Source: Narthecium ossifragum (taxonomy: Eukaryota > Streptophyta > Magnoliopsida > Dioscoreales > Nartheciaceae). From it: a stretch of DNA of 64,000 nt. The first letter of the stretch is position 1. Every line of letters begins with the position of its first letter. Location of the stretch: contig OY986969.1 in the NCBI GenBank assembly GCA_963920575.1, positions 17,283,288-17,347,287 on the forward strand. Reading direction: 5' to 3'. The position numbers were made by a program, and so were the translations under genes. Below, piece after piece: positions 55,339 to 64,000 of this stretch. Below the pieces are notes generated by a model. It ran no database searches. It saw only the letters and a program-made list of their open reading frames with translations, and was not told the origin of the DNA.

Positions 55339-57409
55339 GACCACCACTATGAGTTCCCGTACCTCTAACCCAATCCGACCTCGTTCGGTCGAGATTTGGT
55401 TTGGTTTGTTTGGCTCGGTTGGCCTTGGTTTGCGATTGATTGATCGCATAGATGTTTTTGGACCCCAAGGGCCTTTTTTTGTAAAATTGCGCATTCGCGG
55501 TCCTTTCACACCCGCGTAGTGCACACACGGCCTTGAATTGAGATATGTGATTGATTAGACCCTTAGGGGCGCTTACGATCGGAAGATCATAAATCGATCG
55601 AGAAAGATTGAATCAGACGACCGAGATCAATTGCTTTTCCTATAAATACCCTAGCTTTCCTCTCTCTTTCCTTTTTCTCTCTCATTGTCCTTCTCTCTCT
55701 CTCTCTTGGCTGATGTTGGGGCTTTGGGCTGCGGATTTTGAGGAGCAAATCAGAGCGATCAGAGTTGAGGGATCGGTTGAGTTATTGCCCAGCTAGTACA
55801 TGTAGGTGTTTCTACCCTAATCGTTTAATTAGGTTTACCTAGGTTTGCTTTTTGGATGTTTTAGTGAAGAAATACATGTTAGAATGTGTTGTAAGTTTGT
55901 ATTCTCGTGTAATTGATGTTTTAGGAACACTTAAATGTTCCGGTTTGACGTTTCGTCAGTCAGTTTGATTTCTACCGCCGTTTTATGGGTTTTGTCAGTT
56001 TTTCGGCAGAAATGAGCCAGATATGATATTTTGATGTTGAAATCTTGATTTTTTACTGCCATTAGATTTCCAACGTTCTTCCCTACCTTCCCTCAAAGTT
56101 TGATTGAATTCCAATGAGTTTTGATAAGTTAAATCACGGAAATTAGTTTTTCTAGGGCAGTGTTCACCCAGGCATCACAGTCGACTGTCGCATAGACCGT
56201 TGCATCGAACGCGAGCCTCTGTTGTCAAAATGACTTCTCAGAGTCGATGTTTTGATCAATCGTCAGTGTACACTATCCCACCTCACGGTCAACAATCGCA
56301 TAAACCATCTCATCAACCGCCACCCTTTAAATAGTGATTTTTGTGATTCTTTTGGCTTGATTCTTTCATGATAGATACCTAATGATGCTAGGAAGCATAT
56401 AACATGGTAACAGTGACTTTTCGACAGATTTATCGATCGATTTTAGCGGGATTTGATCGAGGGTGTATATTTGTGAAATATAATGAAATTACCGATATTA
56501 TGCAATTTCTTCGATTTCGTCGATTAATTGTTTTCCAATCAACTAGATGCCTTAGTATGTCCTGCTAATGTATGCCTAGTACTACATTGTGGCTTTCCAC
56601 GAATTTCTGATGGACTTTGAAGGGTTTTATGTTAGGATTCCGGTTGTAGGATTAATTACCGAAATTGTCCTGTTATATGAAACTGAATGCTTAATCGTTG
56701 TATTGTTAAACTGTTATATGTTGGATAACTGTAGAACCCTAGCCCGTTGTGTGCCAGCGTTTCACCGATGGTTATTGTATAGTGGCGTTATAATGCCGAA
56801 ATTGTTGCGAACTATGTATTGGTTCTGCTATAGCATAACATGTTGAACTATTATGTTGTGGTGGCAATAGTGATACCTAAGCTAGATGCTTGTATAAGTC
56901 CATGTACTGTATGTATTAGAGATATTTCAGGTTAGGCGTGAGCGATGGGTTGATCGTCAATCCAAGGGCTCATGCAGCTCGGATCAAGCTCTAGGACCGA
57001 TGCTGGGTAGTGTGGTATAGGGCGTGATTGTATTATGTTGAAATCTCTGTATTCTCGAGATCGATGTCTAGTTTGCTACAATTACTCTGATTGAGGTGTA
57101 GAGGTCGTCCTAGAGTTCCAGTCTTGGTCTCAGTTTCAGTGTTAGGGGAAGTTACGTGCCACTCTGTGTCCTACGCCCTGTTGTTTCAGCGCAGGGGGAC
57201 TTGGTTGTAGAGAAGGATGACTGTTGACAGTGGAGGCCACAGAGAGCGTACCCTGGGGTAGGTGGAGGACGTAACGTGAATTTCCCCTAAAGATGAGATG
57301 GAACCCGAGACTTTGTAGTTCCCATTCCTTTCAGTATGACGTAGAGCAGAACCCTACTGAGCTTTGTTGCTCACTCCTAACTGGACTGCGTGTGCAAGTG
57401 TGGGTGCTA
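55339..57409 (+). repeat. Gypsy LTR, same family as the nested element, + orientation
   Basis: Follows the LTR of the nested element in order: TGAGTTCCCGTACCTC, GGTTGGCCTTGG, GATTGATCGCATAG, CACACCCGCGTAG, GATCGGAAGATCA and TATA box CTATAAATACCC at about 55641. Then a decayed hairpin region (56165-56330), GGTTAGGCGTGAGCGATGGG at 56932 and CCTACTGAGCTTTGTTGCTC near 57352. Its 3' end is cut where the next LTR begins. Confidence 0.65.
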
Positions 57410-58184
57410 TGTCACCCCCCGACGTAGAAAACCCATTCGGGCCGGGACGTGAGGCGGGGACACTACATTATTTACATGCGATATGACGCGATACAGTACA
57501 AAGCGGCATCAATTGAACGTAAAGACTTCCAAGGGCATAATAGTAAATCTAACAAACTAGAGATTAATATTGTGGAAATGAAACTCAACCAAAAGAGGGA
57601 ACAAGATTACATATATTAAATATTAAGTACATCATCCTCAAAAGATAACTATAAGCAAAAGCTGCCAAAATAAACATATGTCCCTCTGAGACCTCAAACG
57701 CCTCAGGAAGTCAACGCGCCGCCAAGACCTTATCCAACTGGAACCACCAAGGAAGAGCTGACGCCTGTACCTGCAACTAGACCTTGCTACCCAGCCACGG
57801 TCCTGGAGCAAGATCCAAGCTACCTGAGAGCCCCGGATCGGCAAAAAAACTATTCACCCGCTCCCTAACCTTATGCGCTAATGCAAACAAGATGCATGCA
57901 ATGCTCAGGCATAGATAAAAAGATATAAGCATGCAACAGGATGGCATCAATTATACAGGGCTAGGCATAGCCTAAAGCTAGCCAAAGGCTGAGCATAGCA
58001 AGGGTCTAAATCGAAGAAGATCTATCTAACAAAGCAATTACAATAAACACCTAACAGATCAAATTTCGGCATTACAACGGCGCCCACAGCCGTCAACCGA
58101 AATTGCTACAACGGGGATACAACCCCGGTCAACCAACAACAACAAGATAGATTAATAGTACGACAGCTTATGCCTCCGGCGCAC
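57410..58184 (-). repeat. Gypsy LTR fragment, reverse orientation
   Basis: Starts TGTCACCCCCCGACGTAGAA at 57410, the LTR edge of this family, and contains GATGCATGCAATGCTCAGGC and AGGGCTAGGCATAGCC as in 40168 and 60310. It stops where the next LTR edge begins at 58185. Confidence 0.65.
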
Positions 58185-58437
58185 TGTCTCGCCCTGACCC
58201 GTGAAAGTTCAACCGGGCCTGGGACGCGAACCGAAACTTAACTAATTGCGGAAAAATATGGCGAGGGTTCTTTCTAGTCTACTGGTTTCCCTAAGCATTT
58301 ATTAAACACCCTCAATTAACAATTCTAGAATTAACAGAAACCTCAAACTTAAAGATTATAAATCCACTCCCGTAGGAGGCTAACTATACAAAAGTTTTGA
58401 GGACTGAAAGATCACCACTCTCAAACTCCGCAGATCA
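58185..58437 (-). repeat. Gypsy LTR fragment, second family
   Basis: Starts TGTCTCGCCCTGACCCGTGA and matches 61457-61760 closely (GGTTTCCCTAAGCATT, CACCCTCAATTAACAATTCT, GTAGGAGGCTAACTATACAA). It ends abruptly at CTCAAACTCCGCA, where Athila RT sequence starts. Confidence 0.65.
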
Positions 58438-59284
58438 CAGAGAGGTCGGGATACTTTACTAAAATTTTTGATAAATTGATGATAAAATCCCGCATGACCT
58501 AAGAATGATCAGATTTGACGAACTGAAGACGGAGGCGGCAATTTAGAAATTAATTCAAGTTTCTCTTTATCGACTTCTATTCCTCTGCTCGAAATCACAT
58601 GACCAAGCACGATTTCTTCACTAACCATGAAATGACTTTTCTCCCAACTAAGCACAAGGTTAGTTTCCTCACATCTAGCAAGAACCTTAGAACGATTTGA
58701 CAAGCATGAATCAAAGGTTTTGCCAAAAACAGAGAAATCATCCATGAAAACTTCTTGAAATTGCTCAATCATATCCCCAAAAATCGAAAGCATACAATGT
58801 TGAAACGTAGATGGAGCATTGCACAAACCAAAAGGCATTCTTCTATACGCAAATATTCCTAAGGGACAGGTAAAGGTCGTTTTCTCTTGGTCGACTGGAT
58901 CTATGGCTACCTGGTTATAACCTTAGTAACCATCAAGGAAACAATAGTATGATTGGCATGCTAATCTTTCTAAGATCTGATCAATAAAAGGTAAAGGAAA
59001 ATGATCCTTCCTAGTTAAGGTATTTAATCTCCGATAATCAATACACACTCTCCAAACTGTTGTCTGGCGGGTTGTGATTTCTTCTTCTTTTTCATTTTTA
59101 ACTACAATGATCCCGGATTTCTTAGGAACTACCTGAGTTGGGCTAATCCATTTAGAATCAGAAATTGGGTATATGATACCAGCATCTAGGAGTTTCACTA
59201 CCTCTTTCATGACCACGTCTTTCATTAAAGGATTAAGACAACGCTGTATACGATGCATGCAAATAGAAGGGTCAATACCTCTAA
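58438..59284 (-). pseudogene. Athila-like reverse transcriptase fragment
   Basis: On the reverse strand from 59284: RGIDPSICMHRIQRCLNPLMKD, LLDAGIIYPISDSKWISPTQ, VPKKSGI, WRVCIDYRRLNTLTRKDHFP; after a stop at about 58922, MPFGLCNAPSTFQHCM and VFMDDFSVFG (the active site reads FMDD); then VLGHVISSRGIEVDKEKLEL and, beyond a stop, SFLGHAGFYHQFIKNFSKV. This is the Athila RT order. Both ends are cut by LTR sequences (58437, 59285). Stops make it non-functional. Confidence 0.88.
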
Positions 59285-61290
59285 TGTCACGCCCCGACCC
59301 AGAAAACCCATTCAGATCGAGGCGTGAGCCCCCTAAACCTGTTTATATCATCAATAGGCGCACAAGTATATAACAATTTTCACATCTACTTTGAACAATA
59401 TAATCCTCCAGTTCTTAACAAAATCGGCAGAGTCTCCTTTATAATTACAACACAAGAAACCTGTTCATTTTACAATTTCAAGTTGAGCAATGACACCATT
59501 ATAAATAACTAATTATTACATTTCTCAAATGTCTACATAAATAATATGACAACATTTCTCAAATACAATTGAATTAATAATCATACAATTCTGTTCTCGA
59601 ATATTTCAGATTATACACCAATTTATACATCACTGATTAAAACTGTAAATTAACTGTAGAAGAACTTCTTAAAGCTCCAAGTCCTCTATCACCTCGAAAT
59701 ATCGCACCATCTTCTAGAAGAACATCTGAAAGAAGGAACGGCCTCGACTTGCATCGCCGATGCAGCCCAGGTAGGGTGAGCAACAATGCCCAGTAAACTT
59801 CTACTCTACGTCACACTCAAGGAAGGGGAAACCACAATAGTATTGTCCTTCATCCCAAGTCTAAGGTGCCACTGGGAGCATCAAACATTGTCGATCCAGA
59901 ATGGGCCCCTATATAGGGTCACCCTCACCCAAGCGGGAAAACAAGGAGGACGGTCAACACGAGCCCGGACCCAGGGTCGGTGCATCGCCGCTGCACTCAC
60001 CGTCGGAGCTCTCACCGTACACCACCCCTAGTACGAGGATATATGTCATGGACATTGACATCCACACTTAGGCCCTTGGGACAAACAGACAACACGACCT
60101 CTATTCATCAATCACAATAGAATATTCAAGTCCGACTACCTAATAATCCTCGAATGATACCAAACATAATCATTGATGACAATCATGTCCTAATCCTTGA
60201 CTAACCAAACCCCGGTCCTAGGGCTAGATCCGGGTTACCCGAGAACCCCGGATCGGCGATCGAATCCATCGCCTACCACCTATCCTTAATGCTTCTAATG
60301 CAACCAAGATGCATGCAATGCTCAGGCACAGAGATACAGAAATATAAGTATGCAACAATATGACATCACAACATACAGGGCTAGGCGTAGCCTACAGCTT
60401 GCCAAAGGGTGAACATAGCAAGGGGTCTAAAGCAGTAGAGATCTATCTAGCAAAGCAATTATAACAAACACCCAACATATGAAAATCCGGCATTACAACA
60501 GCGTCTGCAATCTTCAACTGCAATTTCTACAATGGGATACAACCCCGACCAAACAAATACACAACCATTACAAAACACATTAACCAGGGCACACCCTCGG
60601 TCCAATCAATTATCTAAACATCCCAAGGGGCATAACTCCCTTGGTTCAACCACGAGCCCCACACGGGCTTAACTACACAAATGTATGCAATACATGTATA
60701 GATAGCATTCTACCAAAAATTACATGGATACTAAGCATACTTCATAATCAATTACTAATTAAGCTTGAAGATTAGCAACTTAAATAACCGTGTAGAAAAC
60801 GAGGGATTGATCTCCCAAAACCTATCGAATCACACCTGTATCTACTGTATACTGCTAAGAACATCAATTCAGGGTACTAGATGAATTAGACCAGTCACAA
60901 TTGATTAGTCATGCTTTAGTTATATACAGTCGACAAGATTAGGGTATAACCTAGGTTTCACTATGTCCGTCCGATTAATATGAAACTTGACATGCACGTT
61001 CATTACTAGCTTCCAAAACATCTACCCGAAACTCGATTCAAACGGATAAGCGGAAATAGTTGAAAACCACGTATTTCGGCTTTCGGCCAAAAATGCGAAA
61101 AGAGGCATAAATACCTCAAAAACCTCTCCAATCAAAGCCAAAACTCCTAAAACAATCCTAATTAACCTTGGGGATAAGTGACACGAGGATCAGGTTGAAC
61201 AAAGGTCACAAGTCCATTAAATTAGCTAACTAATTTCTTAATTTCAGTTTCGTAGAAGTTCCGTAGATATTTCACCAAAATTCATATATA
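59285..61290 (-). repeat. Gypsy LTR region, reverse orientation
   Basis: Starts TGTCACGCCCCGACCCAGAA at 59285 and carries the family blocks GGGTAGGGTGAGCAACAA-like (about 59772), GGCTAGATCCGGGTTACCCG (about 60219) and GATGCATGCAATGCTCAGGC (about 60309). The far border is not clear. It inserted in the Athila gene after TCTAA. Confidence 0.6.
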
Positions 61291-61299
61291 AATGCAAAA

Positions 61300-61456
61300 A
61301 TCATGACTCGGTCCAGCCCCTCATCCGCGCCCACGACTTCTGCCCTGCCAAGCACTAGACCCTCCGCCTTTACTACCTTGCGGCATAGCGTCTCGCACTC
61401 CTCGTAGGTGGCAGTCTCTACGGAAGTGTCCCAGCTGCCCACACTGGAAGCACGTG
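61300..61456 (-). pseudogene. Gypsy gag zinc-knuckle fragment
   Basis: On the reverse strand: CFQCGQLGHFRRDC, a perfect CX2CX4HX4C knuckle, followed by GGGSSAWQGRSRGRG and a stop. It is cut directly before its first Cys by the LTR edge at 61457. Confidence 0.8.
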
Positions 61457-62106
61457 TGTCGCGCCCCGACCCGCGAAAGTCCAATCGGGACAAGGACGTG
61501 AACTGGAACCTAACTAACTGCGGAAAATATAGCGAGGGTTTCCTCTTGTCTACTGGTTTCCCTAAGCATTCATCAAACACCCTCAATTAACAATTCTATA
61601 ATTAACAGAAACCTAAAACTTAAAGATTATAAATCCATAAGTACAAGTCTACAAAACCTCGAAGAGGGGAAATCAGGTACAAACATTTATACACTTTCGT
61701 AGGAGGCTAACTATACAAAGGTTCTGACGACAGAAGATCACCACTCCTCAAACTCCGCCAGGCACCGTCGCATCGCCAACCAACTGCTCTGTAGGGGCCA
61801 TCGAAGAGGAGCTAATGCCTGCAACTGTAAAACACAGCCCGAGTAGAAATGAGCAACTAAGCTCAGCAGGAAAACTACACTACGACTCACAAATGGAAGA
61901 GAGAAACGCAACAATGTCGCCCTCTAGCAAGGTCCAGGTGTACACAGGGGCCCCATAACCTCACTGCGTGTCCTTGAATGGCCTCGGGACCATGATACCG
62001 CAGATCGCCCATGCCCTAACCTTATACAACTAATGCACAACCAGATGTATGCTATGAACATAGGCATGAAAGCATATAAGCATGCAACATATGTGAAGAC
62101 AAAATA

Positions 62107-62786
62107 TGTAACAGCCCCCGCTGTCCGGGGCCGCCCAGGGCCTGCGGGCTTCGTCCAGGATCAACCTGAGGGCCCCACCTGACACAATATGGGCAATCAA
62201 ATTAACCTTGGAGTTTTTTGACGGATCACTGTCATCAGTGCTTTAAAACACGTTGTGTCTTATAAGGGTTACTACTATACTTATTATATACGTGGGGTTG
62301 CTTACTCGGTTATCTGGTTCGGCCACAAGCCCTCCAGGCGAACACCGACACCTAGGTACCCCGGGTCTCACAACCCAACCCCCTTAGAAGCCCAGCGTCC
62401 TCGCTGGCACAAACCGGCTAATAGACCTACAACATGCTCTGATACGATCTATAATAGCCCCCGCCGTCCGAGGCCGCCCAGGGCCTGTGGGCTCCATCTA
62501 GATCCACTCGAAGGCCCCATCCGACACAATATTGTCCGCTTTTGGCTCACTGCAGAAATTTGGAAAAACTTCCTAGTGGGTCATCCATCTCGGGACCGCT
62601 CCAAGGCAAGTACGCTTAACCTTGGAGTTTTCTGACGGATCACTGCCATCACGGCTTTAAAACATGTTGTGTCTTATAGGAGTTACTAATATACTTATTA
62701 TATACGTGGGGTTGATTACTCGGTTACCTGGTTCGGCCACAAGCCCTCCAGGCGAACACTGACACCTAGGTACCCCGGGTCTCACA
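62107..62786 (-). mobile_element. Cassandra-type TRIM, 680 bp, with 5S-like domain
   Basis: Two LTRs (62107-62372, 266 bp; 62450-62786, 337 bp) around a 77-bp interior with no coding room. Reverse strand: LTR starts TGTGAGACCCGGGG; the inner LTR edge is followed by TCGTATCAGAGC, near the initiator tRNA-Met primer site; AAGGGGGTTGGG precedes the second LTR as polypurine tract. Perfect 5-bp target duplication AAATA at 62102-62106 and 62787-62791. CAAAAGCGGACAATATTGTG is a known Cassandra-like stretch. The element depends on other elements to move. Confidence 0.88.
62568..62665 (-). other. 5S rRNA-like segment in the TRIM LTR
   Basis: Reverse strand: AACTCCAAGGTTAAGCGTAC, TTGGAGCGGTCCCGAGATGG and ATGACCCACTAGGAAGTT align with the 5S rRNA stretch that includes the internal pol III promoter (AGTTAAGCGTGCTTGG, GGATGGGTGACC). 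It is diverged, and the outer stems are not 5S, so it is the Cassandra feature and not a host 5S gene. The other LTR lacks most of it. Confidence 0.8.
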
Positions 62787-63184
62787 AAATAAACACGGTA
62801 TGGGCTCAGAATCAAGCCGGCCCGGGGTGGTGAACAGATAATACAAGCCAAGGGACTACTGTAGTGGCAACCCCACCAACTATAGCCAGTCCACAAAAAG
62901 ACAGCATGTTCCGGGATGCAACCCCGACAAATAAGGCTAACAGTACAACATGCTTTCTACACATCTCGGGATTCGTTACTCTCCCGGTTCACCACTACCC
63001 CTCCCCTCATTATGGGGCTAACATGCTCAAAATATATACAAGGTATAAAGTGGTAAAGAAAACCGCACATACAAAACCCCGCTGGCAAAATTTGATGAAA
63101 ACACCTCCCTCCAATCAAGAAAGGATCGATCTTTTTCGCAAACAGGGAGTTCTATCCCTGTCAAGCCAAAAATGATCGATCTTC

Positions 63185-64000
63185 TGATGAGTCACTAAAT
63201 ATTTATACTTAAACCCCTTAATTGACCTTTGTTAGTCCGAGAGTGTTTGCATTTGATAGTTTGTTAGTTGATTTCAGATTTAATGAAAATTCAAGTTAGA
63301 AAATACAGAAAAAGACTAATATGTCGAAATCTCTAGATAAATCCTATATTCCTAAAATTTTGAGGAAGTTTAGAAGACATCAAGATCTACAACTTTCATG
63401 TTGAACACTTTCCGAAATTCCTGACAGATTAATACCAGTTTTGAATCTTATGAAGATAAATACATGCTGGAAAACTGGTCCGTCGACGTTCAGGATAATA
63501 TTTGTGAAATATTAAACATAAGTCCGAATATTATCAAATCTTCGGTATATGACAGATAGCGTCTGGATCTATTTCCTTCATGTTTAGCACGTTTTCAAAT
63601 TCTGGCTTGATTGGACCCAGGTGCAACCGGAATAGGCTGGCAGGAATTAATCCAAGGAATTTGAGTTGTAGTAGGAGTCCAACTTAGCCGAAAACCCTAA
63701 TTCCGGAAGTTCACCTATAAAAGGTTGTTTGCTGGCCAAAACTTGGAGGCTCTCGTAGAGAGAAAAGAGAAGATGGAGATGCGGCGTGGATCTCAATCAT
63801 TCTTCATGGAATCTATGGCTTCCATCACAAAGATGAGTGTCTAACTTCTGTACTTAGGGATCTCATGAAGCTTTAGTGTAGCTTCTTTGTATTTTCTAAT
63901 TTGATACTTGTATTCTTTTGCTAGACATGATCTTATAAATACAATTTTATCGTGAATAGAGTTGAGAGTACAGAGTTCCTTGATGTACTTTTAGTCTTAC
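63185..64000 (+). mobile_element. Athila-like LTR or leader, second copy, cut by window end
   Basis: Starts CTGATGAGTCAC and runs parallel to 7557-8400. TATA box CCTATAAAAGG at about 63714, then a leader with ATGGCTTCCATCACAAAGAT. No coding region before the window ends. Confidence 0.5.

Larger units (their letters stand above)
61457..63175 (-). repeat. Gypsy LTR region containing the TRIM
   Basis: Starts TGTCGCGCCCCGACCCGCGA, same family as 58185. Its first 300 bp match that fragment. The TRIM at 62107-62786 interrupts it, with matching flanks TATGTGAAGACAAAATA and AAATAAACACGG. Its far end was not fixed. Confidence 0.55.

Noticed and set aside
55063..55368. Leu/Phe/Ser-rich frame that might look like a membrane protein
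   Set aside because: Comes from a CTTCTTCTC-rich stretch in retrotransposon leader DNA; similar frames appear in other phases.
62568..62665. Host 5S rRNA gene
   Set aside because: Incomplete and diverged, without the outer helix, and inside a TRIM LTR with target duplication.

Overview
This is nuclear DNA of a flowering plant. It carries intron-split host genes with GT-AG splice sites, a YTH-domain protein, an amino-acid permease and an Aux/IAA protein. Most of the rest is plant-type transposons: Ty3/gypsy chromovirus and Athila elements, CACTA, PIF/Harbinger, hAT, Helitron ends, and a Cassandra-type TRIM with a 5S-like segment. There is also a piece of plant mitochondrial rrn18. I cannot name the species. 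All intron-exon models are read by eye.

Host genes, all on +: (1) the 3' part of a YTH-domain m6A reader at 1-2498; (2) a short Aux/IAA protein at 26329-27583 with the PB1 (domain III/IV) region but no domain I or II; (3) a complete six-exon amino-acid permease at 34225-36452. I see no sign that these genes work together; they are islands between transposons.

Layout. 2.5-13 kb: tandem repeats, a CACTA end set in an Athila gag remnant, an LTR-like block with ATCGAT hairpins, a Tourist-like MITE and an inverted-repeat element. 13.3-25.7 kb: one PIF/Harbinger element with transposase and Myb/SANT-like genes, carrying a 7.7-kb CACTA (TSD CTT) in its left end and a 550-bp hAT MITE (TSD CCTGCCTA). 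26-28 kb: Aux/IAA gene with a SINE in intron 2. 29.5-33.7 kb: a foldback element with minisatellite arms and a nested MITE. 34-36.5 kb: permease. 36.6-53.4 kb: a LINE-like reverse-strand gene (zf-RVT then RNase H) broken by a solo LTR (TSD CACAT), a mitochondrial rrn18 piece and a 14.7-kb CRM-like gypsy element, itself split inside its gag zinc knuckle by a 9.2-kb reverse-strand gypsy element (TSD TGAGC). 53.5-64 kb: a mosaic of LTR fragments, an Athila RT fragment and the Cassandra-type TRIM (TSD AAATA).

The most unusual signals are the arrays of short perfect hairpins built on GGTCGAT/ATCGACC inside the LTRs of the 9.2-kb element, which differ in copy number between its two LTRs, and the deeply nested 36.6-53.4 kb locus, where target-site duplications let the order of events be read. 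I found no convincing new gene system.
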